DNA of 39,441 nucleotides from Bacteroidales bacterium UBA4333 (GTDB taxonomy: Bacteria > Bacteroidota > Bacteroidia > Bacteroidales > Paludibacteraceae): positions 1 to 39,441 of the forward strand of contig DGTP01000011.1 in NCBI GenBank assembly GCA_002394335.1, written 5' to 3'. Shown here in pieces: positions 7,879-17,000 of this stretch. The stretch's first letter is position 1, and the number at the start of each line of letters is the position of its first letter. The notes beneath the pieces are model-generated. The model was not told the origin of the DNA and did not search any database. It was given only the letters and a program-made list of their open reading frames with translations. The position numbers and the translations under genes are program-made.

Positions 7879-9348
7879 ATGAAAAAAATACTGCTTATAC
7901 TCGGTTTTGTTTTAGGTGCATGGACAGCTGCATGCGCCGATGTGCGTGTGGACGCTGATGCCGAACCCGGAAATATCGGCGTGCCGAGCGAGTGCGAGGA
8001 TGTGATGTTGCAGGCGTTCTACTGGGACAGTTACAAGACACAGAGCGGTACCGATTCCAAATACGGCCGTACCAAATGGCTTGATTTGCTGAAAGACACC
8101 GCGGCTATCAATGCCAATTTTGATTTGGTATGGTTTCCGCCGAGCGCATCGAGTACCGGCGGTGTGGGTTACTACCATGCGTGTCTAAGCAATCAGAGCG
8201 GCGACTGGGGATCGAGTTCGAAACTGAAAGAGCTGATTGCTGCGTTGCACCAAGGTAATACAAGAGTGCTGGCGGATATTGTAATCAACCACCGAGGCAA
8301 TAAGAGCAGTTGGGTGGATTTCTATTCGGATAATTTCGGAAGTTACGGTACGTATCAATTGACGCAAAGCCATATCTGTTCCGGTGACGAGGCGTTCACG
8401 GACTCCAAGTCGCCAGCCAAGGGCAGTTCCGTACACGGCGCAGCAGATACGGGAACCAACGACGGCGGATGCCGCGACTTGGACCATACGAACGAGTATG
8501 TACAGAAATGGGCGAAAGCGTACGTTCAATGGATGATCAACGAGATGAAATACGACGGCTTCCGGTATGACATGACCTTGGGTTACCATGGCCGGTATCT
8601 GAGTATGTATAATGAGGCAAGCCAGCCTTATCTGTCCGTTTCGGAGTTGTGGGACGGCATAGACCGCCAGGTGCGTCATTTGCAGGAGACGAACTATAAC
8701 ACGATGATTTTTGATTTTCCGCTGAAGTACCAGTTGCACCAAGCTATCGTGGGCGGTTCGTACGGCAAGTTGCGCAATCCGTCTAACAGTCTGCGCGGTA
8801 AGGGTTATGCCAAATATGCGGTTACGTTCCTTGACAACCATGACACCTTCGAGCGCGAGAGTTACGGCAATAACCAGTTCGGAGGACAGAATATCGATCT
8901 GAAAAACCCGACGCATAAGAACCGGATTCTGCAAGGGTATGCTTATATATTGATGATGCCGGGTGTTCCGTGTGTGTTCTGGCCGCATTGGAAGACGTAT
9001 CAGAGTGAGATCAATGCGCTGATTGCGGCGCGTAAGTTAGCCGGTATTCATTCGGAGTCGGCTGTGCTGAGCGAGACCACTTCTCAAAACAATTATGAGG
9101 CGGTTATTCAGGGTCACCACGGTCAGGTAATGCTCCGTCTGGGCAGCAACCGTAGTACGGAGACGCCGGAAGGGTATCAGAAAGTGGTGGACGGACCGGT
9201 TCACACCGTTTATTACAAGGCAGGCGCTGAAGGAATAGACGAAGTGCCAAGTGACCAAGTACCAAGTACGAAGGTAATCCGGGACGGAAAACTCTATCTG
9301 ATGTACGAAGGACGGATGTACGATGTACAAGGGAGAAGAGTTAAGTGA
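7879..9348 (+). CDS. Secreted GH13 alpha-amylase (first of three in the operon)
   Basis: An extracellular alpha-1,4-glucan endohydrolase of family GH13. ATG 7879 is chosen because it starts the signal peptide (MKKILLILGF...CADV); the in-frame TTG 12 bases upstream is less likely. Catalytic regions are all present: I, DIVINH (133-138); II, GFRYD with nucleophile D231; III, SVSELWDG with acid E256; IV, LDNHD (319-322... H321, D322). At 489 residues it is a catalytic module without the N-terminal module of its two neighbours. The C-terminus ends in the shared tail KVIRDGKLYL...MYDVQGRRVK. The linker before it (EVPSDQVPSTK) is encoded by 7-8 bp repeats of CCAAGTA type at 9247-9273. Similar to the plant-like and bacterial amylases of GH13_6/7; the subfamily is not determined. 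Confidence 0.93.
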   Translation: MKKILLILGFVLGAWTAACADVRVDADAEPGNIGVPSECEDVMLQAFYWDSYKTQSGTDSKYGRTKWLDLLKDTAAINANFDLVWFPPSASSTGGVGYYHACLSNQSGDWGSSSKLKELIAALHQGNTRVLADIVINHRGNKSSWVDFYSDNFGSYGTYQLTQSHICSGDEAFTDSKSPAKGSSVHGAADTGTNDGGCRDLDHTNEYVQKWAKAYVQWMINEMKYDGFRYDMTLGYHGRYLSMYNEASQPYLSVSELWDGIDRQVRHLQETNYNTMIFDFPLKYQLHQAIVGGSYGKLRNPSNSLRGKGYAKYAVTFLDNHDTFERESYGNNQFGGQNIDLKNPTHKNRILQGYAYILMMPGVPCVFWPHWKTYQSEINALIAARKLAGIHSESAVLSETTSQNNYEAVIQGHHGQVMLRLGSNRSTETPEGYQKVVDGPVHTVYYKAGAEGIDEVPSDQVPSTKVIRDGKLYLMYEGRMYDVQGRRVK

Positions 9349-9375
9349 TGTACGAAGGACGGATGTACGATGTAC
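9300..9375. repeat. 29-bp duplication across a gene junction
   Basis: The 29-bp segment 9300-9328, coding for MYEGRMYDV at the amylase C-terminus, recurs exactly at 9347-9375 right after that gene's stop (period 47 bp). A diverged copy follows the third amylase at 13065-13093. All are built from ATGTAC blocks. The second copy places a spurious in-frame ATG ahead of the next signal peptide. Confidence 0.85.
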
Positions 9376-9386
9376 GAATTAAGAGA

Positions 9387-11204
9387 ATGAAGCGGATTTT
9401 TGCCATATTAGTGTGCTTTATTGCCTTTGCGGAAGCTTGGGCAGGGAGTTATGGTATTCTGGTGAACGGGACGACGTATTTTGCTGCGGACTACCGGGGC
9501 AAGGATGCCAATACCGGTACTTATGACGAGTATCTGGCGCATGTGAAAGTCAGCAGCGGCGATTATTTCCAGCTCTATGACGCTGATTATCAGGCTGCTT
9601 GGGCTGTGGATCTGGACACATGGAGCGTAGCGGGTTTTACGCGGAACGGCGACCGCTATACGGCAAGCGTCAGCGGATGCTATGATTTCTATATCAAACT
9701 CAAATACGGCGAGGACCAGTTGTATATCGGCGCGGGATCGGACTGCGGAGAAGGAGAGAATATAAACGACGTCTATACGGGTGCCGTTCCTCACCAGTGC
9801 GAGGCGGTGATGATGCAGGCGTTTTACAACGAGTCGTATGACCCGAAGTCTCCCGGCGTAAGCGAGTACGGCGATACCAAATGGACGACTCTGACGGCGC
9901 AGGCAGCGGAGTTGGGAAAGTATTTCGACTATATCTGGTTGCCGCCGAGTGCTTATGGCGACGGTGCCGGTTATCATCCGAAGCAATACAGCAACCAGAA
10001 CTCGAACTGGGGAACGCGTGCGGAGTTGGAGACGCTGATCAGTGCGCTGCACAACGCCGGTGCGAAAGTGGTGGCGGATATAGTGATCAACCATTGTGCG
10101 AACAAGAGTACGTGGTGCGATTTCTACGAGATGGATTTCGGTGAGTATGGTGTGTTCCAGCCGGACGAGACCTATATCTGCGCGAATGACGAGGTGAACG
10201 CGGAGTGGAACAAGCCGACAAAAGAGAGCGAGGGTTCGGGTGATTGCTGGGGCAAGGCTTCGGGCAGTATGGACGACGGCGAGAACTGGGACGGCGCGCG
10301 CGACTGGAGTCACGACAAGGTGTATGTGCAGAAGATGTTTATCGCGTATCTGCAATGGATGCGCAATGTGATGAAATACGATGGTTTCCGTTACGACAAA
10401 GGCGACGGATTCAACAACTGGCACCATTGGAACTACAACAAGCATGCGAAGCCGGAGATCGCTTTCATGGAGAGTTATAACGGGACGGACGCTATCCAGG
10501 GGCAGATCAACGGTGCCCAGGGTGATCTGATGGCACTGGATTTTGACCTGAAGTGGCATGTGTTCAATTCGTTTGCCGGCTGGGATTACAGCCGCGGTCG
10601 CGGTGATTGTATCATGAGTCGCGGCGACGGCAAGCACTCGGTGACGTTTATCGAGAGTCATGACTGGTTCCTGCGTCCGGACAACGAGAATGAGTTCGGC
10701 GGTCGCGGCAACTCGATGACTCCGGCGCTGAAGGCCCGTCTGATGCAGGCGAATGCGTTTCTGCTGAGTATGCCGGGTGTGCCGTGTGTGTTCTATCCCC
10801 ACTGGGCGAAATACAAAGAGGAGCTGAAACCGATGATTGTAGCCCGCAAATGGGCAGGTGTGCACAGCGAGAGCGAGGTGAAAGACGAGTACTCGACGGC
10901 TACGGGTTATCAGGCGACGGTAGTGGGCAAGAACGGCTGGTTGATTTTGTGTCTGGGTGACAGAGCCAACAGACAAGGTTTTGATGGCTATACGTTAGCA
11001 GCGAGCAACTACAGCACCCAAGAGGGGCATAACGAGAGTTTTGAGATATGGGTGAACAGCTCCAAGGCGAAGCCTGATCCGGCAGGAGTTGAGTTAAACC
11101 CCTCCGTCTCCCCATCAAGGGGAGAGAAGTTCCTCCGCGACGGACAGTTGCTGATCAAAGTGGGAGAACAACTCTATGATATGATGGGACAACAAATAAA
11201 ATAA
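9387..11204 (+). CDS. Secreted GH13 alpha-amylase with N-terminal accessory module
   Basis: 605 residues from ATG 9387, which begins the signal peptide (MKRIFAILVCFIAFAEAWAG); upstream in-frame ATGs come from the 29-bp duplication. Residues about 21-120 form a module (SYGILVNG, YLAHVKVSSGD, AAWAVDL, VSGCYDFYIKLKY) shared with the next two proteins; a carbohydrate-binding role is inferred. The GH13 domain follows: region I DIVINH (231-236), II GFRYDKG with D337, III FMESYNG with E362, IV FIESHD with H425 and D426. Region IV has Ser where Asn is usual (NHD to SHD). The linker near 11107-11125 is encoded by a 7-bp-arm hairpin (TCTCCCC/GGGGAGA), and the protein ends in the shared tail FLRDGQLLIKVGEQLYDMMG. 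It lies 38 nt after the previous gene and 14 nt before the next, which indicates an operon. Confidence 0.92.
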   Translation: MKRIFAILVCFIAFAEAWAGSYGILVNGTTYFAADYRGKDANTGTYDEYLAHVKVSSGDYFQLYDADYQAAWAVDLDTWSVAGFTRNGDRYTASVSGCYDFYIKLKYGEDQLYIGAGSDCGEGENINDVYTGAVPHQCEAVMMQAFYNESYDPKSPGVSEYGDTKWTTLTAQAAELGKYFDYIWLPPSAYGDGAGYHPKQYSNQNSNWGTRAELETLISALHNAGAKVVADIVINHCANKSTWCDFYEMDFGEYGVFQPDETYICANDEVNAEWNKPTKESEGSGDCWGKASGSMDDGENWDGARDWSHDKVYVQKMFIAYLQWMRNVMKYDGFRYDKGDGFNNWHHWNYNKHAKPEIAFMESYNGTDAIQGQINGAQGDLMALDFDLKWHVFNSFAGWDYSRGRGDCIMSRGDGKHSVTFIESHDWFLRPDNENEFGGRGNSMTPALKARLMQANAFLLSMPGVPCVFYPHWAKYKEELKPMIVARKWAGVHSESEVKDEYSTATGYQATVVGKNGWLILCLGDRANRQGFDGYTLAASNYSTQEGHNESFEIWVNSSKAKPDPAGVELNPSVSPSRGEKFLRDGQLLIKVGEQLYDMMGQQIK

Positions 11205-11218
11205 CAATAAACAATACG

Positions 11219-13066
11219 ATGAAAAAAGGATTATTTGTACTATTGATGGCTGTTTGTGCCGTAGTGGCATCAGCACAGAGTTATGGAATTTTAGTTAACG
11301 GAAAGATGTACTACCAAGGCTCAATGACCGATGAGTTTGAGGGTTTTGTGCAGTATTTAGCTCATGTGCAGGTATCGAGCGGCGACCAGTTGCAGCTGTA
11401 CGATTATGACAACAAAGCAGCTTGGGCGGTGGATCTGAACACCTATTCTGTAGAAGGTTTCACCCGTGACGGAGACCACTACAACGCTACCGTCAGTGGC
11501 TGCTATGATTTCTATATCAAACTGAAATACCAAGAGGACGAGTTATATATCGGCGATGGCTCCAACTGCGGTTCGGGCGTTGACATCAGCAAGGGCGAGC
11601 AGCCTAATCCTGGTTACAGCGGAGCGGTGCCGGCTAAGTGTCCGGATGTGATGTTGCAAGCGTTCTATTGGAACAGCACGGAAGGAAAATCGGGTGTAGG
11701 TGGCGGCAATGGTTTTGGTCGTACCAAATGGATTGATTTCCTGAACGGCAATAACGGTTCGTCGGCAGAGGAGATCGGTCAGTGGTTTGATATGATCTGG
11801 TTCCCGCCGATGAGTGCCGGAAGCGGCTTGGGTTATCACCCGTCGGATTACAGTTCGTTGAGCAGCGACCGCGGAACGGCGCAGAAGCTGACACAGATGA
11901 TCGATATTATTCACAAGAACGGCGGCCGTGTGATAGCTGATATAGTGATCAACCACGGCGATGCGAAGAGCGGCTGGTGTGGTTACGCAAGCGGTTATAA
12001 CTTCGGAACGTACGGTAAGTTTGTGCCGGACGGAAGTTATATCTGCCGGACTGACGAGGTGAATAATTCTGCATCGGGTGCTCCGGCAGAGTGCAGAGGT
12101 TTTGCCACCGGCGGTAATGACGACGGTTACGGCGACGAGGCGAATTATGCTGCTTCTCGCGACTGGGATCACACGAATGCAAATGTCCGCAATATGTTCA
12201 AAGCGTATCTGAAATGGATGCGCAATGAGGTAAAAGTAGATGGTTTCCGTTATGACTATTGCAAGGGTTATCATAACAGCCATATCAATGATTACAACAA
12301 AGCTTCCGAGCCTTATTTTAGCGTCATGGAGTACTGGGATGGCAATGTGAATACGTTACAGGACCGTTTGAATGATGCAGGCTGGAATACCGCGACTTTT
12401 GATTTCGCGACCAAATATACGGCATTCAATGACGGTATAGCTGCCGATAACTACTATAAGTTGAGAGGTGCCGGTCTGCCGGGAGCAGGCAAAGCGCGCT
12501 ATGCAGTGACTTTTGTGGACAGCCACGATTCCTTCCAACGCGACAACGGCAATGAGTTCTGCGGGAATGGTAACTCGATGGGGCTGTGCAAAGACAAGTT
12601 GCTGCAGGCGAATGCCTATATGCTGAGTATGCCGGGTGTGCCGTGTGTGTTCTGGCCGCACTGGGTGACCTACAAGGAGGAGATCAAGAAGATGATCAAT
12701 GCCCGTTATAAGACAGGTGTGCACAGCGAAAGCGCTGTGAACGACGAGGCAGGCGACGGTTATTATAAAGCTACTATCACCGGTACCAACGGTGAGATCC
12801 GTCTGCTGTTAGGTCCGAACTCGGGTTATAACAGCACGCCGAGCGGCTACACGTTGGCAGTGAAAGGCAACGGTTATGGCGTCTATTATAAGATGAATAG
12901 CGCGCGCGGGGACAAGAACACCGAGCGTAAGGATTTGACGCAGGGGATAGAGGAAGTCAGCTCTCAGCCGTCAGGCATCAGAGGAGAAAAGATTATCAAA
13001 GACGGCCAGTTGTTTATCAAAGTGGGCGAGCAGGTCTTCGATGCCTTTGGAAGAAGAGTGAAGTGA
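11219..13066 (+). CDS. Secreted GH13 alpha-amylase with N-terminal accessory module (paralogue)
   Basis: 615 residues; signal peptide MKKGLFVLLMAVCAVVASAQ. Residues about 21-125 are the same module as in the preceding protein (SYGILVNGKMYY, SGDQLQLYD, SGCYDFYIKLKY, ELYIGDGSNCG). GH13 regions: I DIVINHG (241-247), II GFRYDYCKG with D346, III SVMEYWDG with E371, IV FVDSHD with H436 and D437. As in its upstream paralogue, region IV reads SHD rather than NHD, so these two are closer to each other than to the first amylase. The tail is IIKDGQLFIKVGEQVFDAFG. Tandem duplication followed by divergence is the simplest explanation; differing substrate preference (chain length, branch tolerance) is inference. 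Confidence 0.93.
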   Translation: MKKGLFVLLMAVCAVVASAQSYGILVNGKMYYQGSMTDEFEGFVQYLAHVQVSSGDQLQLYDYDNKAAWAVDLNTYSVEGFTRDGDHYNATVSGCYDFYIKLKYQEDELYIGDGSNCGSGVDISKGEQPNPGYSGAVPAKCPDVMLQAFYWNSTEGKSGVGGGNGFGRTKWIDFLNGNNGSSAEEIGQWFDMIWFPPMSAGSGLGYHPSDYSSLSSDRGTAQKLTQMIDIIHKNGGRVIADIVINHGDAKSGWCGYASGYNFGTYGKFVPDGSYICRTDEVNNSASGAPAECRGFATGGNDDGYGDEANYAASRDWDHTNANVRNMFKAYLKWMRNEVKVDGFRYDYCKGYHNSHINDYNKASEPYFSVMEYWDGNVNTLQDRLNDAGWNTATFDFATKYTAFNDGIAADNYYKLRGAGLPGAGKARYAVTFVDSHDSFQRDNGNEFCGNGNSMGLCKDKLLQANAYMLSMPGVPCVFWPHWVTYKEEIKKMINARYKTGVHSESAVNDEAGDGYYKATITGTNGEIRLLLGPNSGYNSTPSGYTLAVKGNGYGVYYKMNSARGDKNTERKDLTQGIEEVSSQPSGIRGEKIIKDGQLFIKVGEQVFDAFGRRVK

Positions 13067-13134
13067 TGTACAAAGGGACAATGTACAATGTACGAAGAGA
13101 CAAAATATATGACAACAACTAAACTAATATTATC

Positions 13135-13998
13135 ATGAAAAAGATTTTTATGTTGATGGCTGCGCTGGTATGTGCAGCAGGAATGTTTGCCCAGAGTTAC
13201 GGCATTTTGGTGAACGGCAAGATGTATTATCCGGGCACGAAAGTAGATGAGTTCGAGGGATTTCAGCAGTATCTGGCGCATGTGAAGGTAGCCAGCGGTG
13301 ACCAGTTGCAACTCTGCGACGCAGAGAACCGCGCTGTGTGGGCGGTGGATCTGAACCCCGCTTCGGTAGCAGGCTTCACGCGTGACGGCAATATCTACAA
13401 AGCTACCGTTAGCGGATGCTATGATTTCTATATCAAACTCAAATACGAGGCAGACGAATTGTATATCGGTGACGGATCGAACTGCGGCGAGGGTATTGAT
13501 ATCAGCGCGTTGGACAATGTGGACGAGGACGATGTGAACTACTACGCGATCGGTTGGATCAACGGTGCAGACAACGGAGAAGCTGCCTACGATGTATATG
13601 ATGACAATATGTTGTTTGTGGACGGCAAACTGACCATTGACTGCAAGATGGGTAGTTATATTGCCATTAAGGATCATAAGGGCAATTTCTATTATTCCAA
13701 AGCAGCAACCACGATCGAGAATAGTACTGTGACGATGGACTGGGCGAACGGCTGGAGTCCTTGCGAGAAATGGGCTATTCCTGAGGGCGTGAACTATATC
13801 ATCATCCGCAAAGCAGCGTTCAAAGGTCAGATCCAGTTGGAGCGTGTGGACAAAGCTACTTATGATGCATACAGCTACAGGCCGCAGGGAGTGGAAAACA
13901 CCAAGGTGGGCGAGAAAGCGCACAAGGTGATTGTTGACGGTCAGTTGCGGATTGTCCGCGGCGAGCGTGTGTTTGACGCTACCGGACGGGAACTGTAA
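13135..13998 (+). CDS. Secreted non-catalytic protein with the amylase N-terminal module
   Basis: 287 residues with signal peptide MKKIFMLMAALVCAAGMFAQ. Residues about 21-120 are the amylase accessory module (SYGILVNGKMYYPG, YLAHVKVASGDQLQLCD, VSGCYDFYIKLKYEADELYIGDGSNCG). A second beta-rich domain follows (about 125-255: YYAIGWINGADNG, YIAIKDHKGNFYY, INSERT-free), and then the shared tail KVIVDGQLRIVRGERVFDATG. There is no GH13 domain. The module occurring here without an enzyme argues that it is an autonomous binding unit, so this is probably a starch- or glucan-binding surface protein. That function is inference from context; the second domain is unrecognised. Confidence 0.8.
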   Translation: MKKIFMLMAALVCAAGMFAQSYGILVNGKMYYPGTKVDEFEGFQQYLAHVKVASGDQLQLCDAENRAVWAVDLNPASVAGFTRDGNIYKATVSGCYDFYIKLKYEADELYIGDGSNCGEGIDISALDNVDEDDVNYYAIGWINGADNGEAAYDVYDDNMLFVDGKLTIDCKMGSYIAIKDHKGNFYYSKAATTIENSTVTMDWANGWSPCEKWAIPEGVNYIIIRKAAFKGQIQLERVDKATYDAYSYRPQGVENTKVGEKAHKVIVDGQLRIVRGERVFDATGREL

Positions 13999-14019
13999 GA
14001 AACAAAAGACAGAGAATAC

Positions 14020-14037
14020 ATAAAACGCAAGTTTTAT
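14020..14037 (+). promoter_or_regulatory. Intercistronic hairpin before the 1547-aa gene
   Basis: A perfect 7-bp stem (ATAAAAC/GTTTTAT) with loop GCAA is followed by an A/T-rich stretch with six T. It could be a weak terminator or an mRNA processing or stability element that sets the level of the next cistron. TAACTTTA nearby (7 of 8 matches to the -7 consensus) might be a weak internal promoter. Confidence 0.45.
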
Positions 14038-14076
14038 AGTATAATTTTTTACTAACTTTATTAATCAACAAACATC

Positions 14077-17000
14077 ATGAAAAAGATCTTTTCTTTTTTA
14101 GCTGCTTTGCTTTTTGCAAGTAGCATGATGGCTGCGGACCCGGTGGTGGTGACAAGTACCTTTACCAAGGCAACGGTTCCTGCGGATAGCAAGGTTACCG
14201 ATCTGGAAGGAAAGGTTACTTGGTCTATTGCAACGGAAGTGGGGGCAGGTACACCGTCTTACACCACGGGAAAAAACACCCAAATCGAATGCCTGAAGTT
14301 TGGAGCAAAAGCAGCCGAGTATTTCAGCAAGGTAACTTTGTCAACTAACTATTACGAGGACTACAATGTTAAAAGCGTAACATTGTATGTGCTTAATAAT
14401 GGTAAGAAAACAGGTACCTTAACGGTAAAACAAGGCGAAACAACAATCGGAACGGCTTCTAAGGAATTTGGAACTGTTTGGACCGCACTGACCGCTACCG
14501 GAGTTACGGGTAATGGCGGCACTTTGGAGGTTTCGTACGAAGTAGCGCAAGCTTCTTACTGGAGTTACATTGAGGTTGAGTACGAAGCTGCTCAAGGTGG
14601 CGGCGAAGGTGGCGAGACTACTTCTAATGTGAAGACTATTTATTGCAAGGCTGCTCAGGATTGGTGGAAAACTGACGGTGCAGCTGTTGGTGTTTACGCT
14701 TTTGCTGATGGCAATGTGAAAAATGCAGAGTGGCCTGGCGTTCGTATGACCGCTGTTGAAGGCGAGACTGATCTATGGAAAGCAGACATCGACACTGCTA
14801 AGTATGAGAAAATCATCTTTGTGCGCGTGAACGGTACCGGAGACATTGCAGACTGGGGTGCAAAGACCGCAGATTTGGTTATTCCGGCAGACAAAGACCT
14901 CTACACCATTACTTCCACTGCTGCCGTTTGGGGTGATCCGGGCGTTACCGGTACTTGGTCCGTTTATAAAGCCGGCGGCGACGATCCTGTTGTAGAGGAA
15001 CCCGCTGTAATTAAGATGCACGGTAACTTCACCGGTGACTGGGCTAATACCGATGCTTTCACCCTCTCTGAGGACAAGAAGACCGCTACTCTCAAACTGA
15101 CTCTCAATAAGGGCAACTATGAGTTCGGTATGCGCATCGGCGCTGACGACAACTGGACTTCCAACGGTGTGGCATTCACCCGTGAGAACAAATCGGCTGC
15201 TGTTGCTGCCGGCACAGGCAACCTCACGTTAGCTGCTGACACCAAGGGTGACTATACTTTCACTTGGACTTATGCTACCAACACCCTCGCAATCGACTTC
15301 CCGGAATATGTTGAGACCCTGCCGGAAATGCAGATCGCAGGTGCATGGAATGTAGAGAACGATGCTTGGGTTAAGAATGCAATGACCCCTGCTGAGGATA
15401 AGAAAACCGCTTCTTACGAAGTAGAACTGAAGGCCGGCGACTATGAGTTTAAGGTAATCAAGGACAGCAAGTGGCTGACCAAGGCAAATGAGGGTAACGC
15501 TTACGGTCTGCATCGCGAGTGGACCGGTGTAGCCAATGTAAAAGACGAGGCTACCGAGAACCTCAAACTCACGGCTGATGTAGATGGTAAATATACCTTC
15601 GTTTGGACCTTTGCAAACGACTCCCTCGGCGTTGTGTTCCCGGAGAAACCGGCAGAGCCGGCTGCTGCAGTTGTTCTGCCTGCTACCTTGGATGTAACGA
15701 ACGTAAGTTTCCGTTCTGAGGGTATGCCGGACTTCGTGGTTGAAGAAGGTCAGGACTATGCCGGAACATACTTCGACATGGGTGCTCATGACAACTTCAA
15801 CGACACGCTTCTCTATGCAGAGTGGAATGTAACGATCCAACCGATCAAGTACAATGTGGCAGTAGATGTTTACAATACCAACAGCTGGTCTGTACAACTC
15901 TACCTCCTCAACCAAGCCGGTGACACGGTTAAGGATTTGCGTTACAAAGGTTCGTCCGAGCAGAAGGGACAATTCGCTATCGGAGCTTTGGATCTGAGCG
16001 ACTTGGAGGCAGGCGACTATAAGGTACGCGCACGCGCAGCTACTGCATGGTCGGCAATGAAACTGAAAGATGTGATCTTCACAGCTGACTATAAGGGCGT
16101 TTCTGTTGAACTGCCGGGTACACTGCAACCTGCATATGCAGAGTTGTCGAGCGGTGCTTCGGTGGCTAACAATGCTATCGCTTTCAAGCCGAGCACGGCA
16201 AATAACGAATATGCTACATGGAATGTAAGCTTTGCAAAAGCAGGCAAGTACAATGTAACGATTGACATGACTGCTACAAACGGACACACTTACGGAGTAG
16301 CTCTTCTCTCTGCAGACGGCGCAGAACAAATCGGTGCTGTAGCAGAGGCTCAGGCTTGGGACACCGGCGTTAAGGAACTTGGCGCTATTACTGTTCCAGC
16401 AGCCGGTAAATATGTGGTGAAACTGACCAACGCAACCCAATGGTCAGAGGCAGTGCTGAACAGCATTACTTTTGCTGCCGCTGCTGCAGAGCCGGAGTAT
16501 TATCTCGTAGGCTCGATGACGGAATGGGCTGTTGTTGCAGACAAAGCACATACCTTCGCCGTTAATCCTGAGAACGATGCAGAGTACATGCTGAACTTCA
16601 CGCTGGCTGAGAACGATGCGTTCAAGGTAGTGAAAGTAGAAGGCGAGAGCCAGACATGGTATCCGGAAGGTATGGAAAATGACTATACCGTTGACGCTGC
16701 GCACGCCGGCGAGAAGACGATCTACTTCCGTCCGGACGGACAAGGCGGCGAAGGATGGCATTATGGTGTTATCTACGTTGCTGCTAACGAAGAGCCGGTA
16801 GTTGTAGAACTGCAGGCTGTAAGCGAGGCTACTACTTGGGATTTCTCCAAGATCACCGCTAATACCGAGAATGCACTCTATAACAAAGAAGGTATTCAGC
16901 TGACCGCTGAATCGACACCGAATAAGAATGAGGAAGTAGTATATGCTAATTACTCTGCTGATTTCATGACTTTCGCTGAGGGCTTCGACGCTACTACTAT

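Noticed and set aside
9408..10976. A 522-codon minus-strand open frame opposite the second amylase
   Set aside because: All four GH13 regions are read on the plus strand; the antisense product is Arg/His/Thr-rich with no motif.
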